DNA of 64,000 nucleotides from Turicibacter sanguinis (GTDB lineage Bacteria > Bacillota_I > Bacilli_A > MOL361 > Turicibacteraceae): contig NZ_CP053187.1 of assembly GCF_013046825.1 (NCBI RefSeq), positions 2,935,688-2,999,687 of the forward strand, read 5' to 3'. The translations under genes were made by a program, and so were the position numbers. Below the pieces are notes generated by a model. It was not told where the DNA came from. It ran no database searches and was given only the letters and a program-made list of their open reading frames with translations. Positions 51,509 to 60,474 of the stretch are shown here, piece after piece; the first letter of the stretch is position 1, and every line of letters starts with the position of its first letter.

Positions 51509-53187
51509 TATTTTAATAAGTTCTTTAAGGCATCTCCGAATAAGTCTCCAAGTGTTTCAGTTTCCGCTTGTTCCTGTTCTTTCATGTACTTATTAAACTC
51601 TTCACGTTCTGCATCTTCTTTAATACGACGAATGCTTAATTCAAGTTTTGCTTGTTTTGGTTCAAAACGCATCACTTTAACTTCAACAACTTCACCAACT
51701 GATAACACATCTTCTACACGATTAATTCGTTTTTCAGTAATTTGATTTGCCGGTAAGAAACCAATAACATCTTCTTCAATCGCAACAAATGCACCACGAT
51801 CATTCATTGATTCCACTTTTCCTGTAATAACGTCTCCCACTTTTAAAGTTACCGTATTCCATGGATTTTCTTTCACAGCACGTAATGATAATCCCAAACG
51901 ATGTTTTTTCACATCTAATGAAATAATTTTAACTTCTACTTCTTCATTAACTGATACTAAAGAGGCCAATTTTTTATTTGGATTCCAAGAAGCTTCAGTA
52001 AAATGACATAATCCCTCAATATATGGTGCTACCTTAATGAATGCCCCTAAATCAGTCATATTCGTCACTGTTCCACAAATGACATCTCCGACTTTATGAC
52101 TAAATGTTTGCCATGGATCTTGCTCTACTTTTTTTAATGATAATCCAATACGATTATGTTTTTTATCTAATAAAATGATTCGCACTTGAACTTTTTGCCC
52201 TTCAGACACCACTTCTTCAAGTTTTGCTTTATGATCCCAAGAAAGTTCTGAAAGATGAACAAGTCCTTCTACCCCTTTAGCTAACTCAACAAATGCTCCA
52301 AATTCCGTTAAACGAACCACTGTTCCTTCTAACACTTCATTTTCATGATGAACTTGTACGAATTGTTCAAATGGTGTCGGTAAAACAGCTTTAATTGAAA
52401 GTTGAATTTTTGTTCCTTCTACTTTAATCACTTTCGCACTTACCTCTTGATTAACAGTTAAGGCGTCTTCTACCTTTTCAACTGGTAGATGAGAAATTTC
52501 TGAAATATGAACCAATCCTTCTAAAGCACCAAAACGAACAAATGCTCCAAATTTTTCAAGACGCACGACTTTTCCAGTCACGATATCTCCTACAGCTAAA
52601 GTAGAGTACTGATCTTCACGTGCCACTTTTAATTGCTCTGCCACGACAATTTTACGAGAGACTTTAATGCGTTTATTACGTGGATTGAATTCAACAATAC
52701 GAACTAGCATTTTTTGCCCAACGTATTGTTCTAAATCTGTTACAAAATCGACATCTACCATGTTAGTTGGTAAAAAAGCATCCATTCCGATATTAACAAT
52801 TAAACCACCTTTTACCGTGCGGATAACTCTCCCTTCTAATGTTTCACCTTTTTCATAAGCTACTTTTAAATCTTGGAAGCGTTGGTATTCAAGTAATGCA
52901 CGACGAGATAATAAAATTTGCTCATCATCTACTTTTTTAGCCATTGCTTTAATAGTATCTCCAACTTTAACAACATCTTTAGCAGATTCTACTTTATCTA
53001 ACGTTAATTCATTTAAATAAATAGTTCCTTCTGTTGCTCCACCAATATCTACTGTTACTTCTTGATTAGAGACACGAACCACAACACCCTCAACAATATC
53101 ATTTACTGAAGGTAATGAAAAATTCGTAAATTCTAAAACATCATTCATTGTCATTTCTTCATGATCAACTTGATTAAACTGCTTCAT
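51508..53187 (-). CDS. rpsA: ribosomal protein S1 homologue with six S1 domains
   Basis: A 559-residue RNA-binding protein with six S1 OB-fold repeats, starting near residues 30, 115, 200, 285, 370 and 455 (for example VGDIVTGKVVRLEKFGAFVR, VGDVICGTVTNMTDLGAFIK, VGDVITGKVESMNDRGAFVA). Six repeats and this length are like proteobacterial S1 and longer than the four-repeat Bacillus YpfD. It probably helps mRNA binding to the ribosome or RNA turnover. The ATG at 53187 overlaps the cmk end by 14 bases and gives the natural N-terminus; the frame extends 17 codons further up without support. Confidence 0.93.
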   Translation of the reverse strand: MKQFNQVDHEEMTMNDVLEFTNFSLPSVNDIVEGVVVRVSNQEVTVDIGGATEGTIYLNELTLDKVESAKDVVKVGDTIKAMAKKVDDEQILLSRRALLEYQRFQDLKVAYEKGETLEGRVIRTVKGGLIVNIGMDAFLPTNMVDVDFVTDLEQYVGQKMLVRIVEFNPRNKRIKVSRKIVVAEQLKVAREDQYSTLAVGDIVTGKVVRLEKFGAFVRFGALEGLVHISEISHLPVEKVEDALTVNQEVSAKVIKVEGTKIQLSIKAVLPTPFEQFVQVHHENEVLEGTVVRLTEFGAFVELAKGVEGLVHLSELSWDHKAKLEEVVSEGQKVQVRIILLDKKHNRIGLSLKKVEQDPWQTFSHKVGDVICGTVTNMTDLGAFIKVAPYIEGLCHFTEASWNPNKKLASLVSVNEEVEVKIISLDVKKHRLGLSLRAVKENPWNTVTLKVGDVITGKVESMNDRGAFVAIEEDVIGFLPANQITEKRINRVEDVLSVGEVVEVKVMRFEPKQAKLELSIRRIKEDAEREEFNKYMKEQEQAETETLGDLFGDALKNLLK

Positions 53188-53851
53188 TATTTTCCCCGCC
53201 CTTTGCAATGTTAATAATTGTATTAATAACTTCTTCAATTGTCATATATGAAGTATCAACCTCAATCGCATCTTCGGCCTTTAATAAAGGAGAATGTTTG
53301 CGAGTTGAGTCTAACTCATCACGTGTTTGAATTTCTTGTTTTAAACTTTCTAAATCACATGGAATATTTCGTTTAATATTTTCTTTATAACGACGTTCAG
53401 CACGAACTTCTACAGAAGCTGTCATAAAAATTTTATAATCTGCATCTGGTAAAACATTAGTCCCGATATCACGCCCATCCATTACAACATTTGCTGTTTT
53501 AGCATACTCAATTTGACGACGTTTTAATTCATCACGAACGACTTTATGGGCTGAAACCGCTGATACATTTTGAGAAACAATCGGTTGACGAATAGCCTCT
53601 GTCACATCAACGTCATCTAAATATACTTTTTTATCATTTGTTAATCGAATCGTTGTATCTTCTAACATTTTTTCAATTTTTTCTTCATCTTGTACGTCAA
53701 TGTTCTGATTTAAGGCTTTTAATGTTACCGCACGGTACATTGCCCCGGTATCGATATAAACATACCCTAACATTTCTGCGACTTTTTGTGCAATTGTACT
53801 TTTACCTGCTGCTGCTGGTCCATCAATTGCAATTACTTTAGAACGAACCAT
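53174..53851 (-). CDS. cmk: cytidylate kinase
   Basis: Cmk phosphorylates CMP and dCMP. The 225-residue protein shows the P-loop AIDGPAAAGKSTIAQKV near residue 8-24, YIDTGAMYRAVT, the CMP-binding VVMDGRDIGTNVLPDAD and the lid RAERRYKEN. Length is normal. ATG at 53851 after GAGGTGA. The end overlaps the rpsA homologue by 14 bases, indicating translational coupling; cmk followed by an S1 protein is the same order as in Bacillus (cmk-ypfD) and Escherichia coli. Confidence 0.97.
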   Translation of the reverse strand: MVRSKVIAIDGPAAAGKSTIAQKVAEMLGYVYIDTGAMYRAVTLKALNQNIDVQDEEKIEKMLEDTTIRLTNDKKVYLDDVDVTEAIRQPIVSQNVSAVSAHKVVRDELKRRQIEYAKTANVVMDGRDIGTNVLPDADYKIFMTASVEVRAERRYKENIKRNIPCDLESLKQEIQTRDELDSTRKHSPLLKAEDAIEVDTSYMTIEEVINTIINIAKGGENNEAV

Positions 53852-53872
53852 AATATCACCTCGACTACCATT

Positions 53873-53902
53873 ATTTTATCACAATGTTGAAAACTTAAAC
53901 AA
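53873..53902 (-). promoter_or_regulatory. candidate sigma-A promoter of the cmk-rpsA operon
   Basis: Minus strand TTGTTT (53897-53902), 18-base spacer, TAAAAT (53873-53878), about 25 bases before the cmk start. Confidence 0.45.
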
Positions 53903-53942
53903 CATCAAAATAGGCATCTTTGCCTTTAATTCATTTTATTTA

Positions 53943-53998
53943 CAAAAATAAACTAAACAGTCTCTCAAATTTACAGACACCATTTAGTTTATTGTAAA
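53943..53998 (-). terminator. terminator of the acidic tail-anchored protein gene
   Basis: An 11-bp outer stem AATAAACTAAA/TTTAGTTTATT encloses a shorter inner stem TGTCT/AGACA-type; T-rich tail on the minus strand follows. It lies directly after the stop codon. Confidence 0.7.
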
Positions 53999-54002
53999 AT
54001 CA

Positions 54003-54995
54003 TTATTTAAATAGGATGACCATCAGAATAACAAAGAGTATAAAAAATGTAATTCCAATATAAACTTTTAACCCTTTACTTAATAAATCTGATGTAGATT
54101 TCTCCCCTTTAGATTGATTGTGCTCTTCAGATTCTAAGTGCATATTCAAAGATTCTAACGCTAATTTGTTTTCTGAATAAAAAGCATTCAAATCTGCTTG
54201 TTTTAATTCGCCCGTTGGAATTTCTTTCTTTGTATCCTGTGATTGACATTGTTCCTTAAGCTGTTGAATCGTTTCTTCTAAATTCCCATTCCCCAAGTTA
54301 GCCTGATCTGAAATTTCAGACCAATCATGATTGTCTAAATCAATATCCGAATTAAAAATTAATTCTATATTTTTATTAAACACATCATCTTCATAATTTT
54401 TGTTAGAATTTTGCTCATTTTCAAGAATCTCACTAAAAATAGAACTCAGACATTCTTGATCAGTTTGAAATTTACGTAAACGAGAATAATCATGTTGAAC
54501 TAAAGCATCTAGGTAATCTAAATCATCATCTAAATCCCCCGTTGTCATTTCATTTAGTTCATTGACGATTTCATCATAAGTTAATGACTCAGTAGTTTCT
54601 TCTAAATCATTAAGATTTAACTTTAATTCAGATGCAAAAAGTTCCTTTTCAAGTTGCTCCCATTCACTAAAATCCTCATTATTAATCATGGATGTAATTT
54701 TATTATAAGTCCGATTTCCATATCGATCACAAAGATTATTAATTAATTCTGACGAACGTTGAGTTAATCCTGACTTTGGTCCCATCTCATCGTTATCACT
54801 CATTGTCGTTGGCTCTTCATCAGATGAATGTTCATGGATGGTTAAAAAATTATGTAAATCAGATGAAAAACCATCGATCGTTTGATCTATTCCGGTTTCA
54901 TAATTTGAAACTTTAGAATGAGATGGCGTTCTATCGTTTTCACGATGTCCAAAATATAATCTTCGTAATTCAGCATAATCCGCCTTATTTTCCAC
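54003..54995 (-). CDS. acidic tail-anchored membrane protein of unknown function
   Basis: A roughly 330-residue protein that is strongly acidic and rich in Asn, Ser and Leu for its first 300 residues, without cysteines forming motifs, then ends in one transmembrane helix (YIGITFFILFVILMVILF) at the extreme C-terminus, a tail-anchor layout. No family recognised. The start is uncertain: the open frame begins at ATG 55019, but the only ribosome site, AGAAGGAG, lies inside it and best serves the GTG at 54995. A CATATAAA box 10-20 bases before suggests a short leader. It is monocistronic between cmk and ferredoxin, where the Bacillus chromosome has genes such as ypbE; homology is not shown. Confidence 0.65.
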   Translation of the reverse strand: MENKADYAELRRLYFGHRENDRTPSHSKVSNYETGIDQTIDGFSSDLHNFLTIHEHSSDEEPTTMSDNDEMGPKSGLTQRSSELINNLCDRYGNRTYNKITSMINNEDFSEWEQLEKELFASELKLNLNDLEETTESLTYDEIVNELNEMTTGDLDDDLDYLDALVQHDYSRLRKFQTDQECLSSIFSEILENEQNSNKNYEDDVFNKNIELIFNSDIDLDNHDWSEISDQANLGNGNLEETIQQLKEQCQSQDTKKEIPTGELKQADLNAFYSENKLALESLNMHLESEEHNQSKGEKSTSDLLSKGLKVYIGITFFILFVILMVILFK

Positions 54996-55222
54996 CTCAC
55001 TCACACTCCTTCTTGACATTATTTTTATATGGATTCGATAAGAAAGTTATCGTTTTTTTTGGCTATTTGTAAAAAAATCAATAAGACTAGCTAATTATAT
55101 CATAATTTTGTTTTAATTTGAGTATTAAATTTGAATTTTTTTATCTTTTCAGCTTATAATAATCTTGTAATTCTAAAGAATTATAAATAATATAATAAAA
55201 TCCTTTGAAGGGGGACATAACT

Positions 55223-55456
55223 ATGTCTAAATTTTCTATTGTATCAAAAGATGAATGCATCGCTTGTGGTGCCTGTGGAGCAGTAGCCCCAGATATTTTT
55301 GGGTATGATGATGAAGGTTATGCTGAAAACATCTTTGAAGGTGATGCAAATACTGGAACTAAAGAAATTGCTGACAACTTAGAAGCTGATTTAATCGATG
55401 CAGCTGAAGGATGTCCTACAGAAGCTATTAAAGTTCAAGACTCACCTTTCAATTAA
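55223..55456 (+). CDS. fer: [4Fe-4S] ferredoxin
   Basis: A 77-residue single-cluster ferredoxin. The ligands are CIACGAC (three cysteines near residues 12-18) and the later GCPTEA cysteine; the region between is longer and acidic, as in the Bacillus Fer type. It transfers electrons in low-potential reactions; partners are not encoded nearby. ATG at 55223 after AGGGGGAC; the TTG at 55205 lies before the ribosome site and is rejected. Bacillus has fer in the same general neighbourhood upstream of cmk. Confidence 0.93.
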   Translation: MSKFSIVSKDECIACGACGAVAPDIFGYDDEGYAENIFEGDANTGTKEIADNLEADLIDAAEGCPTEAIKVQDSPFN

Positions 55457-55500
55457 TCTTCCCAAAAATTGTATGTAATATACAAAAATTATGAAAAAAA

Positions 55501-55537
55501 ATAAAAAAAGACTAGATAATCTAGTCTTTTTTTATTT
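55501..55537. terminator. bidirectional terminator between fer and rluB
   Basis: Stem AAAAAAAGACTAGA/TCTAGTCTTTTTTT with a 3-base loop, between convergent genes. Confidence 0.9.
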
Positions 55538-56305
55538 TTAAAATTGACGCATCTTATTAAATTTTAATTTTTTCTTAACTTGTGTGCTATTCGCAGCTGT
55601 TAATAAGGTTTTAACTTCATGAGGTGTTAGAGGGCGAAATTCACCTGCAGCTAATCCCTGAACATCAATTGTTCCAAATTGTTCACGACGTAATTTTTTC
55701 ACCGGGAATCCAATCGCATCAAACATTTTTTTAACTTGATGATAACGACCTTCATGAATCGTCAATCTAACAAGAGAGGACTGGTTCTTTTTATCAACTG
55801 AAACTAACGTAGCTGAAGCTGGTTTTGTTTTATATCCGTCAATTTCAATTCCTTTACCAAATGGCTTTAAATTTTCTGGTAATACAATTCCCTTGACACG
55901 TGCTAGATAAACTTTATCAATCTCACCACTCGGATGCATCATTTTATTGGCGAACTCACCGTCATTAGTCATTAATAAAACACCTGAAGTATCGTAATCT
56001 AAACGTCCAACTGGATAAACACGCTCTGAAACTCGATCAGCAAAGAAATCTGAAACCGTACGACGTCCTAACTCATCTGAGACAGTACTTACATATCCAC
56101 GAGGCTTATGTAAAACATAATAAACTTTTTTCTCACGTTGAAGCGGAACTCCCTCTACTTCAATTTTTTCTTTACCTGTTACTTTTGTTCCTAGTTCACG
56201 TACCACTTTATCATTAACAGTTACTTTTCCATCAAGAATTAATTGCTCTGCCTTACGACGAGATGCAATTCCAGCTTGAGCAATAACTTTTTGTAATCGT
56301 TCCAT
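55538..56305 (-). CDS. rluB: pseudouridine synthase RluB (S4 domain)
   Basis: RluB isomerises a uridine of helix 80 in 23S rRNA. The 255-residue protein has an N-terminal S4 RNA-binding domain (LQKVIAQAGIASRRKAEQLI) and the RsuA-family catalytic domain with VGRLDYDTSGVLLMTNDG (catalytic aspartate), the KVYLARVKG segment and EGRYHQVKKMFDAIG. It follows spmB after a terminator-like hairpin; in Bacillus rluB also follows dacB-spmA-spmB. A strong bidirectional terminator follows. Confidence 0.94.
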   Translation of the reverse strand: MERLQKVIAQAGIASRRKAEQLILDGKVTVNDKVVRELGTKVTGKEKIEVEGVPLQREKKVYYVLHKPRGYVSTVSDELGRRTVSDFFADRVSERVYPVGRLDYDTSGVLLMTNDGEFANKMMHPSGEIDKVYLARVKGIVLPENLKPFGKGIEIDGYKTKPASATLVSVDKKNQSSLVRLTIHEGRYHQVKKMFDAIGFPVKKLRREQFGTIDVQGLAAGEFRPLTPHEVKTLLTAANSTQVKKKLKFNKMRQF

Positions 56306-56426
56306 CTTCTAATCTCCTCCAATCATGGATTAACGTAAATTCGACGATTTTCACGTAAATTTCATTTTACCTTTATTATTAGTAAAAATCAATCTTTAAT
56401 CCTAGAGAGATTTGATTTTAAAATTT

Positions 56427-56461
56427 TAAAGCCCTCCAAATTAAATGAGGGCTTTTTTCTA
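56427..56461 (-). terminator. hairpin terminator of the dacB-spmA-spmB operon
   Basis: 6-bp GC-rich stem GCCCTC/GAGGGC with T-rich flanks, just after the spmB stop codon. Confidence 0.7.
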
Positions 56462-56468
56462 TCAAAAT

Positions 56469-56987
56469 TCAAAAGAAAATAGACACAGCTAAAATGGATG
56501 CAGCAAACCCTATTAAATCGGCTGTTAATCCTAACTTCATCGCATGCTTCATCTCAGATAGCCCAACAGCTGCAAAATAAACTGTAATAATATAAATCGT
56601 CGTATCTGTACTACCCTGCATAACCGATGCCAATCTTCCTAAATAGGAATCCGGACCATGTATAGAGATTAAATCAGTCGTTACACTCAAAGCTGCCGAT
56701 CCAGATAAGGGTCTTAAAATCATTAAAGGAAGGACATGCGCATCAACATGAATAAAATCAAGAACGGGTTGTAGGACGTTGGCAATCGCCTCCACAATAC
56801 CAGAAGCTAAGAAAACTTTAATCCCAACAATCATTCCTACGATGTTTGGAACAAGTTGAATCGTCGTTTGCATCCCTTCTTTAGCACCTTCAACAAAATG
56901 GTCAAACGCCTTTGTATTATTAATGAATGCCGTTAAAAAAACAAGTAGCAAAAAAATAGGTAAAACATAACCACTAATCGCTGACAT
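56469..56987 (-). CDS. spmB: spore maturation protein B
   Basis: SpmB works with SpmA in spore core dehydration in Bacillus; its exact transport role is not known. The 172-residue protein has about four transmembrane helices and a nucleoside-recognition (gate) domain with GAKEGMQTTIQLVPNIVGMI, RPLSGSAALSVTTDL and MQGSTDTTIYIITVYF. ATG at 56987, 4 bases after spmA, so the two are translationally linked. Last gene of the dacB operon. Confidence 0.95.
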   Translation of the reverse strand: MSAISGYVLPIFLLLVFLTAFINNTKAFDHFVEGAKEGMQTTIQLVPNIVGMIVGIKVFLASGIVEAIANVLQPVLDFIHVDAHVLPLMILRPLSGSAALSVTTDLISIHGPDSYLGRLASVMQGSTDTTIYIITVYFAAVGLSEMKHAMKLGLTADLIGFAASILAVSIFF

Positions 56988-56991
56988 CCAT

Positions 56992-57618
56992 TCACCTTCT
57001 TTCTAATCGTTTATCGTATCCTTGATCACCCGATGATTGGACTCGCTTTAAACGACTATAGATATTGTGAATGAGTAATCCTCCAATCGTTGTAATACCA
57101 GAAGCAAACAGAATAGGAACAAATACTTCACTTGGATTTTGTGAGTGATATAAATGACGAAGTCCTATAATCGTTGTAGGGATAATCGTAAATCCAGCTG
57201 TATTCATGACAAGTAGAGTATACATTTCAAAGCTAGGTTTTTCAGGATTTGGGTTTGTTGCCTGAAGTTCTTTCATTGCTTTTAATCCCGTAGGAGTCGC
57301 CGCACTCCCTAGACCTAATAAGTTACTAACCATATTCGTTGTTAAAAACTTTAAAGCTGGGTGATCTGCTCTAAGTTTGGGATACAAAAATCTAGTAATA
57401 GGTGTTAAGAGATGACAAAGTAGATCAAGCATCTTAGAATGATTCGCTACTTGTAAAATTCCCGTCCAAAAAATCATAATCCCGGCTAAATAAAGAAGTA
57501 AATTAATCGCTTCTTGGGCTCCTGCTAAAATAGCATTATTAACATCCCCCGTTGTTCCATTCAAAAAACTAAAAATAATTCCGACAGTAAATAATCCCAT
57601 CCAAATTTTATGAATCAT
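56992..57618 (-). CDS. spmA: spore maturation protein A
   Basis: SpmA, partner of SpmB. The 208-residue membrane protein contains the gate domain (GTTGDVNNAILAGAQEAINL, NHSKMLDLLCHLLTPI, NLLGLGSAATPTGLKAM) and about four helices. The start at ATG 57618 overlaps the dacB stop codon (TAATG), indicating coupling; the frame opens 9 codons earlier inside dacB. Order dacB-spmA-spmB is the same as in Bacillus. Confidence 0.95.
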   Translation of the reverse strand: MIHKIWMGLFTVGIIFSFLNGTTGDVNNAILAGAQEAINLLLYLAGIMIFWTGILQVANHSKMLDLLCHLLTPITRFLYPKLRADHPALKFLTTNMVSNLLGLGSAATPTGLKAMKELQATNPNPEKPSFEMYTLLVMNTAGFTIIPTTIIGLRHLYHSQNPSEVFVPILFASGITTIGGLLIHNIYSRLKRVQSSGDQGYDKRLERR

Positions 57619-58724
57619 TAATAATTCACCGTCCCGGTAAACCAATTAAAAATTTTATCAAACCAAGATAATTCTTTTTCTTTTACTTGTATTGGACGAT
57701 AAACAGGAATTTCTCTTTCTACTTGATCATTTAACAAAATCTTTAATGTTCCAACCTCATCTGTTTTTGGACTTTCATATAGAACTAATTCTGTTGTAAC
57801 AGACTCACTTCCATCTTTTTTCACTGCTAAATAAACAGTATCTTTAACATATAACTTTTCGGTTGAATTTAAATCTTCTCCATATAATTGACCAGCTTCG
57901 ATCACCTTTTTTAATTCATAGTTATCGAATCCGTAGTTAAATAAACTCATATGATCATTCCAATCATCTCCCGCTTTTAGCGTGACAACGACTAGTTCTA
58001 AATCGTCTTTACGTGCAGAAGTCACTAAAGTCCTACGCGCTCTTTCGGTAAACCCCGTTTTCCCTCCTATCGCATATTCATAATACCCTGTCACTAATTT
58101 ATGTTTATTATGCCATACATAAGGAGTTCCATTTTTAGACGTCGCCTTATGTGTTTCAGTTCCTGTCACTTCTCTAAAAATCGGATTGTTCATTGCATAT
58201 TGCATTAAAATAGCCATATCTCGAGCCGTAGATAAGTTATATGTGGTTTCATCTAAACCTGATGGATTTTGAAAAATACTATTTTTCATTCCAATTTCTT
58301 TTGCTTTTTCATTCATCATTTTAACGAATCCTGCTTCATCACCTCCAACAGCTTCAGCTATGACCATCGCCCCATCATTTCCTGAACGAAGCATTAATCC
58401 ATAAATGACATCAATTAGCTTCATCTGATCCCCTAATGCCAAATATAAAGATGATCCAACCTGTCTTGTTGCATTATCAGACACCTCAACCCACTCATCT
58501 AATTGTCCATTCTCAATCGCAACAATAGAAGTTAAAATCTTAGTAATACTAGCAATATACATTTGTTCATCGGGACACTTTTCAAACAAGACTCGTCCTG
58601 TTGTTTGCTCCATTAAAATTCCACAAGTCGAACTAATTCCCATTGCATTGGCTGTTTGATTTCCTTTTACACTAAAGACAACGGCTACAAGTAAGATAGC
58701 GACTACTACTTTTAACTTTTTCAT
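57618..58724 (-). CDS. dacB: sporulation D-alanyl-D-alanine carboxypeptidase DacB (PBP5*)
   Basis: DacB controls cross-linking of the spore cortex. The 368-residue protein has a signal peptide (about 1-27), and the serine-type D-Ala-D-Ala carboxypeptidase motifs: SITK with the nucleophilic serine near residue 64, SGND (SxN) near 120, and KTG in YAIGGKTGFTE. The C-terminal part ends in an amphipathic helix (WFDKIFNWF) that may anchor it to the membrane. It is followed by spmA and spmB, and a near-consensus sigma-E promoter is in front, both as in Bacillus. Confidence 0.94.
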   Translation of the reverse strand: MKKLKVVVAILLVAVVFSVKGNQTANAMGISSTCGILMEQTTGRVLFEKCPDEQMYIASITKILTSIVAIENGQLDEWVEVSDNATRQVGSSLYLALGDQMKLIDVIYGLMLRSGNDGAMVIAEAVGGDEAGFVKMMNEKAKEIGMKNSIFQNPSGLDETTYNLSTARDMAILMQYAMNNPIFREVTGTETHKATSKNGTPYVWHNKHKLVTGYYEYAIGGKTGFTERARRTLVTSARKDDLELVVVTLKAGDDWNDHMSLFNYGFDNYELKKVIEAGQLYGEDLNSTEKLYVKDTVYLAVKKDGSESVTTELVLYESPKTDEVGTLKILLNDQVEREIPVYRPIQVKEKELSWFDKIFNWFTGTVNY

Positions 58725-58755
58725 TCGTTATTCACCCCAATTCTAATCTCATAAC

Positions 58756-58784
58756 AATGTATGTTAACTTATTTTAAAATATCA
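58756..58784 (-). promoter_or_regulatory. sigma-E type promoter of dacB-spmA-spmB
   Basis: Minus strand -35 TGATATT (58778-58784), 14-base spacer, -10 CATACATT (58756-58763). Only one base departs from the consensus. dacB is sigma-E dependent in Bacillus. Confidence 0.75.
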
Positions 58785-58823
58785 ATAAATTCGTACAGTT
58801 CTTTGGAGAAATTTAAATAAAAT

Positions 58824-58859
58824 AAAAAAAGCTCTCCAGCGTTCGGAGAGCTTTTTTTA
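58824..58859. terminator. terminator after the 47-residue Lys-rich gene
   Basis: Stem AAAAAAAGCTCTCC / GGAGAGCTTTTTTT with a 7-base loop; it touches the stop codon of the small gene and separates it from the dacB promoter. Confidence 0.9.
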
Positions 58860-59003
58860 TTAATTATAAGTTTTTTTAGGTTTTTTACCTTTTTTCAGTT
58901 TCGGTTTAGAATCATCTACCACTTCTGCTGCAATTTCAGCATCCATTGTATTTTTGGCTGCTTTCGCATTCGTAACTTTTTTACTTTTTGGATCACGTGC
59001 CAT
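58860..59003 (-). CDS. 47-residue Lys-rich small protein, unknown function
   Basis: The minus strand encodes MARDPKSKKV, then TNAKAAKNTMDAEIAAEVV, an acidic pair, and a Lys-rich tail (PKLKKGKKPKKTYN). Charge is strongly positive overall. The ATG at 59003 is preceded by GGAGG at a good distance and the stop codon touches a strong terminator, so the coding call is firm although no family is recognised. It lies between scpB and dacB. A nucleic-acid or spore-core binding protein is possible, but this is a guess from composition and surroundings. Confidence 0.75.
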   Translation of the reverse strand: MARDPKSKKVTNAKAAKNTMDAEIAAEVVDDSKPKLKKGKKPKKTYN

Positions 59004-59066
59004 ACTAATACCTCCAGTTCTCAAAAGTAAAGCCAAGATTAGTATGCACGTTTCAGTCTCATTTAT

Positions 59067-59645
59067 TTATGATTCTTCTGAAAAGTTAAATAGATCTTCT
59101 TCTTCCTCTAAGTTAAAATCCGGTGATACAAATGGCAATTCAGGTAACTCTTCTAACGTTTTAATCCCAAAATAATCTAAAAAATCATCTGTCGTTCTAA
59201 ATAAAATAGGTCGACCAGGTCCTTCTAAACGCCCAGCTTCTTCGATTAAAGAAAAGGTTAATAATTTTCTTAGGACATTATCACTACTAGCCCCTCGAAT
59301 ATTTTCAATTTCATGTCGTGTAATCGGTTGACGATAAGCAACAATAGCCAATACTTCTAAAGCCGCATTTGAAAGGCCTCGCTGATTTGGATTTTGAATC
59401 AAACGTTTTAAATAAATGGCATGATCTTTCTTGGTTGTCATTTTATAAACACCCGCAACTTCAATAATATCAATCCCGCTGCAAACCTGCTTATAACGAT
59501 CTTTTAAATCTAAAATAAGGGATTTTACCTCAACCTCATTCACATCAATGACATATTCTAACTGTTCAAGACTTACGCCTTCATCACCTACAGCAAATAA
59601 TAATCCTTCTAAAATTCCTAGACGCTCTTGTTTAAACAACTTCAT
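59067..59645 (-). CDS. scpB: segregation and condensation protein B
   Basis: ScpB is a winged-helix subunit of the SMC-ScpAB condensin. The 192-residue protein has two winged-helix domains; the conserved LKRLIQNPNQRGLSNAALEV segment and VAYRQPITRHEIENIRG are visible near the middle. It overlaps scpA, so it is translated with it. The start is uncertain (ATG 59645, GTG 59648, or TTG 59639, the last with the best ribosome-site spacing). Confidence 0.94.
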   Translation of the reverse strand: MKLFKQERLGILEGLLFAVGDEGVSLEQLEYVIDVNEVEVKSLILDLKDRYKQVCSGIDIIEVAGVYKMTTKKDHAIYLKRLIQNPNQRGLSNAALEVLAIVAYRQPITRHEIENIRGASSDNVLRKLLTFSLIEEAGRLEGPGRPILFRTTDDFLDYFGIKTLEELPELPFVSPDFNLEEEEDLFNFSEES

Positions 59646-60366
59646 CACCTTCTAAACTTGAAATATAAATATCCTCATAATAACTCTGCTGTGAAATACT
59701 GATTTGGCGCCCCTTCACTAATTCTAGCAATGCTAAAAAGGTGACAACAATATATTCTTTATCGTATTGTTCAAATAATGAAATAAACGCAACACGTTTT
59801 TTATATTTTAATTGTTGATTGAGTGATTTCATTCTTTCTTCAACTGATATGTTTTGTGGCACAATTCTCGTTTTTAGTGGTTTAGCTAGTTTATGACGAC
59901 GTAATAATTTTTCAAAGGCAGAGATTAATTGTTCGACTTGAAGATTTTGCGGTAACTTTACTTCTTGATCCAAGTAATCTGTAAAATCAATCGGTGGCTT
60001 TGTAAAAAACTGACCTCGCTCCTCTTCAAGTTCACGAAGTTCTTTTGTTACTTCTTTATATTGCTGATACTCAACTAATCGTTGAATCAACGCCTCACGA
60101 GTATCTTCTTCATATTCATCCTCTATCTCAACAACCTGTTTGGGTAATAAACTTTTACTTTTAATTTCAATCAATGTGGCGGCCATGACTAAGTATTCTG
60201 AAGCAATCTCAAGCTTTAAATCTTCCATTGCGTGAATATAATCTAAATATTGCTGGGTTATTTCTGCAATCTTGATGTCATAGATATTAACTTTAGCCTC
60301 TTTAAGAAGATGTAATAATAAATCTAGTGGCCCCTCGAATGCATCAATATGTACTTTATATTCCAT
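59632..60366 (-). CDS. scpA: segregation and condensation protein A
   Basis: ScpA is the kleisin that bridges the SMC heads. The 244-residue protein shows the N-terminal FEGPLDLLLHLLKEAKVNIY signature, a Glu-rich middle, and the C-terminal winged-helix with FLALLELVKGRQISISQ. ATG at 60366. It overlaps scpB by 14-17 bases. The unit lies downstream of the spoVA operon terminator; in Bacillus scpAB is likewise near dacB and spoVA. Confidence 0.95.
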   Translation of the reverse strand: MEYKVHIDAFEGPLDLLLHLLKEAKVNIYDIKIAEITQQYLDYIHAMEDLKLEIASEYLVMAATLIEIKSKSLLPKQVVEIEDEYEEDTREALIQRLVEYQQYKEVTKELRELEEERGQFFTKPPIDFTDYLDQEVKLPQNLQVEQLISAFEKLLRRHKLAKPLKTRIVPQNISVEERMKSLNQQLKYKKRVAFISLFEQYDKEYIVVTFLALLELVKGRQISISQQSYYEDIYISSLEGDEVV

Positions 60367-60474
60367 ACCCCACCTACTTCTTTCTAGTTTCCATCCCTTT
60401 ATTGTAACGAATTTTCAACATTAAGACAATAATAGACTTTAAAAAACTCAAATTCATGACTATTTAAGAGATGA

